Below are positions 37,089 to 45,797 of a stretch of 64,000 bases of DNA, one piece after another. The notes under the pieces were generated by a model that did not search any database, had not been told where the DNA came from, and saw nothing but the letters and a program-made list of their open reading frames with translations. The translations under genes were made by a program, and so were the position numbers. The stretch is taken from contig NZ_CP010945.1 in the NCBI RefSeq assembly GCF_000293885.2, forward strand, positions 4,050,001-4,114,000, in the 5' to 3' direction. The stretch comes from Pseudomonas fluorescens NCIMB 11764. GTDB lineage: Bacteria > Pseudomonadota > Gammaproteobacteria > Pseudomonadales > Pseudomonadaceae. Within the stretch, counting starts at the first letter, position 1. Each line of letters begins with the position of its first letter.

Positions 37089-37991
37089 ATGCACAGAACA
37101 GGAATGACCGAGCTGGAAGTGGTTCTGGCCGTTGCGCGCCGCAGCAGTTTTCGAGGCGCGGCACAGGAATTGGGCATGTCCACCACCGCCGTGAGCAGCG
37201 CAGTGGCCGGCCTGGAAGCGCGCCTGAAAGTGCGCCTGTTCAATCGCTCCACGCGCAGCGTTGCCCTCACCGACATCGGGCGACGCTATGTGGAGCGCAT
37301 TGCCCCTGCATTGGCGCAGATCAAAAGTGCCGGCGAAGAGGCCAGCGTCGGCCCCGACGAACCCAGCGGCACACTGCGCATCAATGCACCGTATGGCGCG
37401 GCCTACCTGCTGCTGGATCCGCTGCTCAAGCAGTACGCTCAGCGCTATCCCGAGGTGCGCATCGACATCGTCAGTGAGTCAAGCATGGTCGACATCGTCG
37501 CCGGGGGCTTCGACGCCGGGATTCGCCTGGCAGAGTCCGTACCGCAAGACATGATTGCTGTGGCGCTGTCAGGTGACATGCGGATGCTCGTGGTGGCAAC
37601 ACCAGAGTACCTCGAGCGCCACGGCGTGCCCGAGCACCCGCGAGACCTACTCACCCACCACAGCATCGGCATGCGCATGGCCCACGGAGGTCTCTACCAT
37701 TGGGAGCTGGAGCGCGACGGCCAGAAGTTGCAGATGGAGCTGCCGGTGCGCCTTGTGTTCAATGAGTTGCTGGCCATCAAACAGGCCGTGTTGTCGGGCC
37801 TTGGCATCGGTTTCATTTCCGAGGGGTTCATCCGGGAAGAACTTGCAAGCGGGGCCCTGGTGCCGGTGCTGATGCCGTGGTGCCCGTCGTTTGGCGGGTT
37901 GAGGCTCTACTACTCGGGCCATCGCTTCGTGCCGGCGCGATTGCGCGCACTGATTGATCTGGTGCACGAGTTGCGGCCCAATCCGGTTTGA
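37089..37991 (+). CDS. LysR-family regulator divergent from aldehyde dehydrogenase
   Basis: 300 residues from MHRTGMTELEVVLAVA; the longer frame upstream runs into the promoter. The HTH is FRGAAQELGMSTTAVSSAVAG, and the effector domain contains GTLRINAPYGAAYLLLDPLLKQY and GMRMAHGGLYHWELER. It belongs to the PgrR/DsdC-like, not the MDKLLALKMFV, sublineage, so it is not a member of the sister trio. It is placed to control the divergent aldehyde dehydrogenase. Beyond its stop the region turns into decayed genes. Confidence 0.92.
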   Translation: MHRTGMTELEVVLAVARRSSFRGAAQELGMSTTAVSSAVAGLEARLKVRLFNRSTRSVALTDIGRRYVERIAPALAQIKSAGEEASVGPDEPSGTLRINAPYGAAYLLLDPLLKQYAQRYPEVRIDIVSESSMVDIVAGGFDAGIRLAESVPQDMIAVALSGDMRMLVVATPEYLERHGVPEHPRDLLTHHSIGMRMAHGGLYHWELERDGQKLQMELPVRLVFNELLAIKQAVLSGLGIGFISEGFIREELASGALVPVLMPWCPSFGGLRLYYSGHRFVPARLRALIDLVHELRPNPV

Positions 37992-38176
37992 TTCGGGCGA
38001 CGAGTGCACACTCGAATCCTGAGGATCGCTTCGCGCCAGGTGCTCTTGGCACGAGCCGTATGCGGTAGTTGCTCACGTCTGGATCTGTGCGGTGGGGGCA
38101 GATAACGGCCATCCCTACCGCGACCCATTAACCCGCCGGGCTTTCGCCACTGAAGTTACATTGCCGAGCGTCAACT

Positions 38177-38548
38177 GTGTCGCAATGGCCATTTCTCAAA
38201 GGTGTTAACGGCTATACGCAGTGGGGCGGGCTGACGAGCATTGTGCTTTGCATGGTGCTGTACATGGGCGTCACGGGCTTGCTGGGAGCCAATTGCACGG
38301 CGAGTCTGATGAGTATGTTTCCGGGGCAGGCGGGGGCGAGTGTCGCCCTGGGTATTTCGGTGCAATTCGCCAGCGGGGCGCTGGCCAGTCTGTGGGTCAG
38401 TCGCCTGGCCGATGGCACCCCATGGCCCATGTGCCTGGTGGTGGGAAGCTGTGGGCTTGGCTGCCTGGTTGCGTATGGCATCTCGATCCGCGTGCCTATC
38501 AATCCAGCCGCTGCGCGGGATGAAGTGAGTGCGACGCTTCGACCCTGA
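38177..38548 (+). pseudogene. C-terminal remnant of a Bcr/CflA-type MFS transporter
   Basis: An open frame of 123 codons from a GTG encodes membrane segments resembling the last third of Bcr/CflA drug-resistance transporters (VLYMGVTGLLGANCTASLMS, FPGQAGASVALGISVQFASG, PMCLVVGSCGLGCLVAYGI). The normal protein is about 400 residues, so roughly 270 N-terminal residues are missing. There is no convincing ribosome binding site. It is therefore treated as a gene fragment left by deletion. Confidence 0.7.
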
Positions 38549-38604
38549 CTTCTACATGCTTGGGCAGCGTGTCCTGTCCTGAATGAGGCGAAAGGAACGT
38601 TTTT

Positions 38605-38826
38605 TCAGCGCGGCTTAAGGGTGTCCGTCATGGTTTGAAACTCCGTTACGACGGTTACACCTGTCGTCTCGAGCCGATCCATATTCATCAACGCGTCGAT
38701 GGACTGCTCCAGGCTGATGGTTTTACCCACGAGTTTTTCTGGCGCCAGTTTGCCGGAGGTGAGTTGCCACAATACAACGGGTGAGGCGGACTTTTTACTT
38801 GAGGTAATTGCACGAGACTTGGACAG
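38605..38826 (-). pseudogene. C-terminal remnant of a zinc-type alcohol dehydrogenase
   Basis: Read on the minus strand up to the stop at 38605-38607, the frame gives SPVVLWQLTSGKLAPEKLVG, then KTISLEQSIDALMNMDRLET and TGVTVVTEF. This is the typical C-terminal end of medium-chain zinc dehydrogenases. An in-frame TAG at 38827-38829 cuts it off, and the catalytic and cofactor domains are absent. About 74 codons remain. Together with the transporter remnant it marks a decayed zone. The rest of the gap 38827-39077 shows no gene. Confidence 0.65.
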
Positions 38827-39077
38827 CTAGACCCGCTTTGTCGAAAAAGTGCTGAGGAAGCTCCCTGGCGTTTCAAGTATTCGATTGAACCTCTCCCGAC
38901 GTGAGATGAAGGCCACCAATAGACTGCCCGTGAATGAGCTCTTGAATATCTGAATTCTGTTGGGACAGGGGCCAGGATCATCAGCTTGACTCGGGCTCCT
39001 GATACAGCCGCCGATCAGTAGCGAGGAGCAGTAGACTTTCCATCAATTTGCCCTGGCAGGTCCGACCGGGCATAGCG

Positions 39078-39869
39078 TCAGACACTATCGACACTGGCGC
39101 GAATCTTGTCGGCCAGCCCCAGCAGCGGCCCGGCGTATTGTGCGACAACCGCCTCGATCGACTGCGGGGTGGATAAGCTGATATTCAAAATATGGTCCTG
39201 GTAATTGCGGATGCCTAGCGGGGTTGAAATGGCCACGACTTCGGCCTGCCAGGATGCTGCGCAATACCCTCGAAGTCGCACGCTCTCGCAGGCATCGACA
39301 ATATCCGTTTCCAACACCTTCCACCTGGCATCGCAGCGCCTGGACTTGAAGTGGTCCATCAGCGCTTGCCGTTTCTGCACGGTAATTGTCGCCAGATAGG
39401 CACGCCCCAGGGACGTAAATTCCATGGGCACCCTTTGACCGGTTTGTACTGTACGCGGTGTGTTCTTGCGGCTCAGTCGGATCGACTCCAGATAAATCAT
39501 TTCATCCCGGTCGGCAGCGGCCAGCCCCACATTCACTCTTAGCGTGTGGGCGGCTTCACGCATCAGTGGCGCGGCAAGGTGTATCAGCGAGCTGCTGTTG
39601 TACATGGCATTGGCAAAACAAAGGGTCGCGGGGGCGAGGCGATAAGCACTGCGCTGGCCGTCGTACACCAGCATGCCGCTGTGGATCAGTGTCTGGGTCA
39701 AACGACTGATCGTGGACTTGGACAAACCGGTGCGCTCGCTGATATCGCCATTGCCCAGGTATTCGGTGCCCGCACGGAAGGCCCGCAGAATTTCCAGGCC
39801 GCGCTCAAGCGAACGGTTTATCGGCGCCTTGCCGGCGCCTGGCGTATCAAACCCGTCGTCCTCGCTCAT
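39078..39869 (-). CDS. IclR-family transcriptional regulator
   Basis: 263 residues. The N-terminal winged HTH is SLERGLEILRAFRAGTEYLG, then NGDISERTGLSKSTISRLTQ. The C-terminal IclR effector domain includes RVPMEFTSLGRAYLAT and VRLRGYCAASWQAEVVAIST. It is divergent from the enoyl-CoA hydratase gene. A perfect palindrome TTCCAC-N3-GTGGAA lies five bases outside its own start (39874-39888) and recurs before the ABC-transporter operon (42901-42915). This points to autoregulation and control of the whole 39990-49129 group. Confidence 0.92.
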   Translation of the reverse strand: MSEDDGFDTPGAGKAPINRSLERGLEILRAFRAGTEYLGNGDISERTGLSKSTISRLTQTLIHSGMLVYDGQRSAYRLAPATLCFANAMYNSSSLIHLAAPLMREAAHTLRVNVGLAAADRDEMIYLESIRLSRKNTPRTVQTGQRVPMEFTSLGRAYLATITVQKRQALMDHFKSRRCDARWKVLETDIVDACESVRLRGYCAASWQAEVVAISTPLGIRNYQDHILNISLSTPQSIEAVVAQYAGPLLGLADKIRASVDSV

Positions 39870-39873
39870 CGTG

Positions 39874-39888
39874 TTCCACCCAGTGGAA
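39874..39888. promoter_or_regulatory. Candidate IclR operator 1 (TTCCAC-N3-GTGGAA)
   Basis: TTCCACCCAGTGGAA is a perfect palindrome of 6-base arms in the 120-base divergent region between the IclR gene and the enoyl-CoA hydratase gene. The same arms with a different centre occur at 42901. IclR-family sites are commonly palindromes of this length. Confidence 0.7.
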
Positions 39889-39989
39889 TTGGCGGATTGT
39901 CAATCATGGGGAGCTCCATAGACTCGGGGTCAGCGCAAGGCTCTTCAGTTTGGGCCGCTGCCATGCCAACAACAAGAGAGAGATTCCCC

Positions 39990-40799
39990 ATGACGATGTT
40001 GCAAAGTGTTACTTCGCCGATCCACATGGCCGTCGATGACGACGGCATCGCGGTGCTGACCCTCAATCGCCCCGAGGCTCGCAATGCCATCAGCGACGAG
40101 ATGCGCAGCCACATGATCGAGTTGCTGGAAGAGGTGGCCGCGAACAGTCAGATCCGCGCCCTCATCATCACCGGCACCGGCAAGGGCTTCTGCGCGGGAG
40201 GCGACATCAAGGGCATGGAAAAACGCATGAGCGCACCGGCGGGCGAGGTGGCCTATAACGGCTGGAAGCGCCAGCAGCGTGTGCATCATGCGGTCTCCCT
40301 GTTGCTCAATCTGCCCAAGCCGACCCTGGCCGCCGTCAATGGCGCCGCCACCGGGCTGGGTTGCGACCTGGCCTTGAGCTGCGACTTCGTGGTGTCCTCC
40401 CGGCAAGCCAGCTACGCCATGAGTTACATCGCACGGGGCCTGATCCCCGACGGTGGCGGCTTGTACCTGCTGCCGCGTCGGGTCGGGCTGCCCAAGGCCA
40501 AGGAGCTTATCTACACCGGGCGCGCCGTACAGCCTGAAGAAGGTTTGGCGATCGGCCTGGTGGATCGGGTGGTCGACCACGATGACCTGCTCGACGAAAC
40601 CCGGCGCTGGGCGCTGGAATTGTCCGCCGGCTCGGCGACCGCGCTGGCATTGAGCAAATCCATTCTCAATAACAGCTTCGAACTTACTCAGGCCCAGGTA
40701 TTGGCCATGGGCAGCCAGGCCCAGGGCATCTGCTACACCTCGGCCGAGCATCAGGCGTCGGTCGCGGCCTTTCTGGCGGCCAAGGCGAAGAGGGGATGA
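39990..40799 (+). CDS. Enoyl-CoA hydratase/isomerase family protein
   Basis: 269 residues from MTMLQSVTSPIHMA; the longer upstream frame is the shadow of the IclR gene. Crotonase features include TGTGKGFCAGGDIKGME (oxyanion loop), AVNGAATGLGCDLALSCDFVV and the catalytic region LIPDGGGLYLLPRRVG. In that last segment Asp replaces the second Glu found in classical hydratases. It could be a hydratase, isomerase, hydrolase or aldolase of the superfamily. The stop overlaps the acyl-CoA synthetase start (ATGA). It likely acts on the CoA thioester made by that enzyme. Confidence 0.9.
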   Translation: MTMLQSVTSPIHMAVDDDGIAVLTLNRPEARNAISDEMRSHMIELLEEVAANSQIRALIITGTGKGFCAGGDIKGMEKRMSAPAGEVAYNGWKRQQRVHHAVSLLLNLPKPTLAAVNGAATGLGCDLALSCDFVVSSRQASYAMSYIARGLIPDGGGLYLLPRRVGLPKAKELIYTGRAVQPEEGLAIGLVDRVVDHDDLLDETRRWALELSAGSATALALSKSILNNSFELTQAQVLAMGSQAQGICYTSAEHQASVAAFLAAKAKRG

Positions 40800-42889
40800 G
40801 CATGGATAATATTTCCCGCCTGATGAACCCGCGCAGTGTCGCGGTGATCGGTGCCTCCGGCGATGCGCAAAAGACCTCCGGGCGGCCCATCGCTTTCCTG
40901 CGCAAACATGGCTTCGAGGGCCGCTTGTACCCGGTCAACCCGCGTTACACCGAGATCGACGGGTTGACGTGCTATCCCTCTATCGCCGCGCTGCCCGAGG
41001 TGCCTGATGCTGCCATCATCCTGCTCGGTCCCGAACGTGCCAACCAGGCCGTTGCCGAACTGGCGGCCATGGGCACGCCAGCGGCCATCGTGCTTGCCGG
41101 TGGTTATGGCGAAGCTGGCGAGGAAGGCATCGCGCGCCAGCAAGCCTTGCAAAAGGCGCGGGGCAACATGCGTATCCTGGGACCGAACACCATCGGTCTG
41201 ATCAACCTCACCGAGGGCATCACCTTGTCGGCCAGCGGCGCGCTGGATCAGGAGGCGTTGAGAGCAGGCAATATCGCGGTGATTTCCCAGAGTGGCGGAA
41301 TCCTGGGCTCGATCCTGTCCCGCGGTGCCGCCGCCGGCATTGGTTTTTCCAAGCTGGTGGCGACCAGTAACGAAGTCGACCTGGATGTCGCCGATTTCGT
41401 CGACTACCTGGTGGATGACGAAGCCACCGAAGTCATCGCCCTGTACCTGGAAGGGCTGCGCGATACCGAGAAGTTCAGCCGCGCCGCACTCAAGGCACGC
41501 GCCGCCGGCAAGCCCATCGTGGTGTTCAAGGTCGGGCGTTCGGAAGCCGGCGCCCGCTCGGCGGCGTCGCATACCGGCGCCCTGGCCGGAGCCGACGCAC
41601 TCTACGACGTTTACTTCAAACAACTGGGTATCGTGCGGGCGCAGACGTTTGCCGATCTGCTCGACCTGCCGTTCGCGTTGGCCAGCCGGCGCACGATGGT
41701 GGGTAACCGGGTGGCGATTTTGACCTCGACCGGCGGTGCCGGCACGCTGATCGCCGATGCCTTGGGTGCCAATGGTTTCGACACCCCGCCGCCGGGTGAG
41801 GCCACGGCCGCACGTTTGCGCGATCTGGATATCGGTGACCAGGCGGTGCTCGATCGCAACCCTATCGACCTGACGCTGGCCGGCCTGCAGCCGCAGATCA
41901 TGCAAGAGGCGATGCGCATCCTGCTGGAAAGCGCGGACTACGACGCGGTCATCAGTGTAGTGGGCTCATCCGGCGTCGCGCGCCCGACGCTGATGGCCGA
42001 CGCCATCCGTAATAGCCAGCGCGACAGCAGCAAGCCCGTACTCGCCTATGTCAGCCCACACGCGCCGCAAGCCTTGCTGCGCATCAACAGCAACCAGGGC
42101 GTCGCCTTTACTGCGCCTGAGGCCTGCGCGAGTGCGTTGCTGGCGATGAAAGCCAAGGCCTGCGTTGCTCAAGAAACGCCGCAAGCGCAATCGAGCAGCC
42201 AGTACATGACGGCCGAGGAAGTCCAGCAGTTACCGAGCGGAACCCTTGATGAACAGCAAAGCAAAGCCCTGTTTACCCGTTTCGGTGTGCCCGTCACCCG
42301 CGAGCAGGCGGTTGGGGATGCCGGTCAGGCAATCGAGGCCGCCCGCATGCTCGGACCGAAGGTGGTGCTCAAGGTGCTCTCCGAGCGCATCACCCACAAG
42401 ACCGAAGTCGGCGGCGTCGCGCTCGGCCTGACCGAACACAGTATTGGCCAAGCGTTGGACGACATGCGCAGCGTGGTCGCCGGCAAGGTCGGATTCGTGC
42501 CTGAGCGCTTTCTTGTCCAGGAGATGGTCAGTGGTGGCCACGAGCTGATTCTGGGCTTCCATCGTGACCCGCAACTGGGGCCTGCGCTGCTGCTGGGCAT
42601 GGGCGGTGTCAGCGCCGAACTGCTGCGGGATACCAGCATGCGGCTGCTCCCGATCACGCGCAAAGACGCGGACGCGATGCTCCGGGAGTTGAAAACCTTT
42701 GCGTTGCTCGATGGTTATCGCGGCGCGCCCAAGGCCGATATCAACGCGCTGGTCGATTGCATTGTCGCGTTCGCCGACATGGCCACCACCCTGGGCACAA
42801 AGCTCGACGAGGCAGAGATCAACCCGTTGCGGGTATTTGCCGAAGGGCAGGGCGTGAGGGCGGTGGATGGCCTGACACTGCTGGCCTGA
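40796..42889 (+). CDS. NDP-forming acyl-CoA synthetase (acetate--CoA ligase family)
   Basis: 697 residues with the two-subunit acyl-CoA synthetase fused in one chain. It has an N-terminal CoA-binding fold (SRLMNPRSVAVIGASGDAQK), a ligase-CoA domain with SQSGGILGSILSRG and the phosphohistidine region AASHTGALAGADALY. It ends with an ATP-grasp domain (FGVPVTREQAV...PKVVLKVLSERITHKTEVGG). Such enzymes form acyl-CoA with ATP giving ADP. It starts inside the stop of the hydratase gene. The acid activated is unknown; it should be the substrate imported by the ABC system downstream. Confidence 0.92.
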   Translation: MSMDNISRLMNPRSVAVIGASGDAQKTSGRPIAFLRKHGFEGRLYPVNPRYTEIDGLTCYPSIAALPEVPDAAIILLGPERANQAVAELAAMGTPAAIVLAGGYGEAGEEGIARQQALQKARGNMRILGPNTIGLINLTEGITLSASGALDQEALRAGNIAVISQSGGILGSILSRGAAAGIGFSKLVATSNEVDLDVADFVDYLVDDEATEVIALYLEGLRDTEKFSRAALKARAAGKPIVVFKVGRSEAGARSAASHTGALAGADALYDVYFKQLGIVRAQTFADLLDLPFALASRRTMVGNRVAILTSTGGAGTLIADALGANGFDTPPPGEATAARLRDLDIGDQAVLDRNPIDLTLAGLQPQIMQEAMRILLESADYDAVISVVGSSGVARPTLMADAIRNSQRDSSKPVLAYVSPHAPQALLRINSNQGVAFTAPEACASALLAMKAKACVAQETPQAQSSSQYMTAEEVQQLPSGTLDEQQSKALFTRFGVPVTREQAVGDAGQAIEAARMLGPKVVLKVLSERITHKTEVGGVALGLTEHSIGQALDDMRSVVAGKVGFVPERFLVQEMVSGGHELILGFHRDPQLGPALLLGMGGVSAELLRDTSMRLLPITRKDADAMLRELKTFALLDGYRGAPKADINALVDCIVAFADMATTLGTKLDEAEINPLRVFAEGQGVRAVDGLTLLA

Positions 42890-42900
42890 GGTGCCACCTG

Positions 42901-42915
42901 TTCCACTGTGTGGAA
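42901..42915. promoter_or_regulatory. Candidate IclR operator 2 (TTCCAC-N3-GTGGAA)
   Basis: TTCCACTGTGTGGAA lies 11 bases after the acyl-CoA synthetase stop, in the 179-base gap before the ABC-transporter genes. Its arms are identical to those of the palindrome at 39874, implying the same regulator governs a second promoter here. Confidence 0.7.
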
Positions 42916-43068
42916 TAGGTGGATTGACCCCCACACCCTCGGTTTCATAATCAAGACAGCTTCATCAACGACTCATAAAAACAAGTAGGTCGCTATGAAC
43001 GTACTTAATTGCACATCAAATCAACGGCTCCCTCTGGGTAATGTCCATTTTCAGAGCGGGAGCCCATC

Positions 43069-43917
43069 ATGCCTGTCGCATTGAAATCCATCACCCAGCC
43101 CAAAGGCGCTGAACGCGACGAGCAGGCTTCATCGCTCATTCAGTTCGTCGGCGTCTCCAAATCCTTCACCGTGAAAGGTGTGGCCAAGCAGGCCTCCCAT
43201 AGCATCAACCTGTCGATCAAGAAGGGCGAAGTGGTCACCGTGGTCGGGCCGTCGGGATGCGGCAAGTCCACCCTGCTGAACATGGTCGCGGGGCTGTTTG
43301 CGCCCACCGAAGGGCAGGTGGTCTACAACGGCAAGGCCGTTTGCGGGGTCAATGGCCGTACCGGCTACATGACCCAGAGTGATCACTTGCTGCCCTGGCG
43401 TGATGTGGTCGGCAACATTGCCGTGCCGTTGGAAATCCAGGGCATGGCCAAGGCCGAACGGCGCGTGCGCATTCAGGAACTGATTCAACTGGTGGGTCTT
43501 GAAGGCTTTGAAAAGTCTTATCCCAGCCAGCTCTCCGGCGGCATGCGTAAACGTGCTGCCCTGGCCCGGCTGCTGGCGTATGACCCTGAAACCCTGCTGA
43601 TGGACGAGCCCTTCGCGGCACTGGATGCGCAATTGCGCATGCGCATGCAGACCGAGCTGATCCGACTCAGTCGCCGGTTGAACAAGACCGTCATCTTCGT
43701 CACCCACGATTTGGATGAAGCCGTGGCACTCGGCGACCGTTGCCTGATCTTCGCCGGCCGCCCCGGCACCATCGTCAAGGACGTGCAGATCCCCCTGGGC
43801 GAGGAGCGCAACATTTTGCAGTTGCGCAAGGACCCCCGCTATCACCAGCTCTGCGGTGATTTGTGGGATTTCATGACCCCGTCTTTGAACGATGCAGAAA
43901 AGGATAACCGAGCATGA
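43069..43917 (+). CDS. ABC transporter ATP-binding protein (SsuB/TauB type)
   Basis: 282 residues. Walker A GPSGCGKST (about 60-68), signature LSGGMRKRAALARLL, Walker B ETLLMDEPFAALDA and switch His in VIFVTHDLDEAVALGD are all intact. It is the nitrate/sulfonate/taurine-type ATPase. The stop overlaps the permease start by four bases. The likely cargo is the organic acid processed by the CoA enzymes of this region, not a sulfonate, because no sulfonatase gene is present. Confidence 0.95.
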   Translation: MPVALKSITQPKGAERDEQASSLIQFVGVSKSFTVKGVAKQASHSINLSIKKGEVVTVVGPSGCGKSTLLNMVAGLFAPTEGQVVYNGKAVCGVNGRTGYMTQSDHLLPWRDVVGNIAVPLEIQGMAKAERRVRIQELIQLVGLEGFEKSYPSQLSGGMRKRAALARLLAYDPETLLMDEPFAALDAQLRMRMQTELIRLSRRLNKTVIFVTHDLDEAVALGDRCLIFAGRPGTIVKDVQIPLGEERNILQLRKDPRYHQLCGDLWDFMTPSLNDAEKDNRA

Positions 43918-44681
43918 ATATTTTCCTTGGACGCCTGGCGATTTTCATCGTGATTTTCGGCACCTGGCAACTGTCGTCGGGGCCGTTGATCGATCCCTTT
44001 TTCGTTAGCTCACCCAGTGAGATCGCCGGCAAGTTCTACGAGCTGGTCATCAGTGGCAGGCTGTTTTCTCATGGCGGGATAACCGTGGTGGAGACGCTCG
44101 CAGGCTTCGTGCTCGGGGCAACTGTCGGGATTGCGGTGGGGCTGTTGTTGGGCCGTAACGAATTGCTGGCCAAGCTGCTTGATCCGATCCTGATCTCGAT
44201 CTACAGCTTGCCGAAAGTGGCCCTGGCTCCGCTGTTCATCATGTGGTTCGGCATCGGCATCGAGATGAAGATCATCCTGACCGCCACCATTGTGTTCTTC
44301 CTGGTGTTCCTCAACACCTACAGCGGCGTACGTGCGGTTGACCGCGAGCAGCTTGAGATCCTGCGCTTGATGGGCGCCCGCGAACACCACCTGATCACCA
44401 AGGTGGTATTCCCCTCGGCCATCCAATGGGTGTTCACCGGCCTCAAGCTTTCGGTGCCCTACGCCCTGATCGGCGCCATCGTCGGCGAAATCATGGCCTC
44501 CAATCGTGGGCTCGGCTACCTGCTGCAGGATGCCGCCGGGCAATTGGACACCGCCGGTGTGTTCGCTGCACTGGTCGCGATTATCGCCCTGGCGCTGCTG
44601 CTGCAAGCGGTCGTGCGGATGGTTGAAACCCGACTGATGCCGTGGAAAAAAGACCTGGGTGATCGTGAAGCTTCGGTTTGA
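43914..44681 (+). CDS. ABC transporter permease (SsuC type)
   Basis: 255 residues with six predicted membrane segments and the permease EAA-type loop REQLEILRLMGAREHHLITKVVFPS that contacts the ATPase. The opening IFIVIFGTWQLSSGPLIDPFFVSSPSEI matches the SsuC/TauC/NitT family. It overlaps the ATPase gene and is followed after 36 bases by the binding-protein gene. A homodimer in the inner membrane is expected. Confidence 0.93.
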   Translation: MNIFLGRLAIFIVIFGTWQLSSGPLIDPFFVSSPSEIAGKFYELVISGRLFSHGGITVVETLAGFVLGATVGIAVGLLLGRNELLAKLLDPILISIYSLPKVALAPLFIMWFGIGIEMKIILTATIVFFLVFLNTYSGVRAVDREQLEILRLMGAREHHLITKVVFPSAIQWVFTGLKLSVPYALIGAIVGEIMASNRGLGYLLQDAAGQLDTAGVFAALVAIIALALLLQAVVRMVETRLMPWKKDLGDREASV

Positions 44682-44717
44682 CCTGTTCATAACGCACAAG
44701 AAAATACAGGTGTACGC

Positions 44718-45713
44718 ATGTCTATTAAAACGCTGATTGCAAAGATGGGTCTGGTCGCTTCGCTGGTGGCTGCAAGCGCTGGCGCCTATGCGCAGGATAT
44801 CAAGGTTGCCCTGGGAACCGACGGCTTCGTGCACATGCCACTGTTCGTGGCGGTGGATGGCGGCTATTTCAAGAAACAGGGGATGAATGTCGAACTGATC
44901 AAGTTCAAGGGCGGCGGTGCCGCGACCTCGGGCCTTGCCAGTCGAACCGTCGAGTTCTGTTCGTGCGCGATCCAGAATTCGATCAATGCGAAATTGAAGG
45001 GCGCCGACCTGACCTTGCTGGGGCGACTGGTCGGGCAGTATGCGAGCAATGTGGTCATCAGCCAGAAGAAAGCCGACCAGCTTGGACTGACCGCGCAAAC
45101 CCCTATGGAAGAGCGCTTGAAGGCGATGAAGGGCTTGAAGATTGCCGTCAGCGGTTCGGGTGGCAGTGCCGACTTCCTGGTGCGCTTCCTCGGTGAAAAA
45201 GGTGGCCTTTCGGCAGAGAAAGACTTCACCTTGCTCTACCTCAACAGCGCCAGTGCCATTCTGACCGCGTTCTCCCAAGGACGTATCGATGGCTTTGCCT
45301 TGTCCTCGCCAACTTCGGACAGCGCGATTATCGAGCACAAAGGTTTCACACTGTTGGACATGGCCGACGGGCAGGTCAAGGAACTCGATGGCTATCCTTC
45401 GATCGCCTTGAGCGCACGCAAACAGTGGGCTGATGAAAACCCGCAAACCGTGAAGCAATTCCTCGACGGCCTGGCACAAGCGACAAAACTGATCAACGAA
45501 AACCCTGAGCAAGCGATGAAGCTGGTGCGCGCCCGTTTTGAAGGTACGCCGGATAACGTCTATGCGGCGGCTTGGAAATCCAACAAGCACTCGTTCCCGC
45601 AATCGCCTTATTTGAGTGAAGAAGATGTGGCCCGGGCCATTGCGTTTCTCGGCAAGATCCAGGGCCAATCGATTCCCGGCAAGGCCAGCGACTACATGAC
45701 CTCCATGCGCTGA
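44718..45713 (+). CDS. ABC transporter periplasmic substrate-binding protein (NMT1/SsuA-like)
   Basis: 331 residues with a Sec signal cleaved after GAYAQ. The mature part follows the NMT1/SsuA fold (VALGTDGFVHMPLFVAVDGG, GLKIAVSGSGGSADFLVR, TAFSQGRIDGFALSSPTSDS). Two cysteines at EFCSCAI are unusual for the family. It supplies substrate specificity for the importer. The OprD porin follows after 84 bases, so outer- and inner-membrane uptake appear coupled in one operon. Confidence 0.93.
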   Translation: MSIKTLIAKMGLVASLVAASAGAYAQDIKVALGTDGFVHMPLFVAVDGGYFKKQGMNVELIKFKGGGAATSGLASRTVEFCSCAIQNSINAKLKGADLTLLGRLVGQYASNVVISQKKADQLGLTAQTPMEERLKAMKGLKIAVSGSGGSADFLVRFLGEKGGLSAEKDFTLLYLNSASAILTAFSQGRIDGFALSSPTSDSAIIEHKGFTLLDMADGQVKELDGYPSIALSARKQWADENPQTVKQFLDGLAQATKLINENPEQAMKLVRARFEGTPDNVYAAAWKSNKHSFPQSPYLSEEDVARAIAFLGKIQGQSIPGKASDYMTSMR

Positions 45714-45797
45714 TCCTCCCCTCTCAACACTGATGCAGGTACCGGTCCACCGATCTCGACTGAGTTCGGTGTGGCCGAGTACGGCCTGGAATTGCTC

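Noticed and set aside
39546..39989. 148-residue extension of the enoyl-CoA hydratase frame
   Set aside because: It is antisense to the IclR gene and lacks crotonase features; the ATG at 39990 begins the domain.
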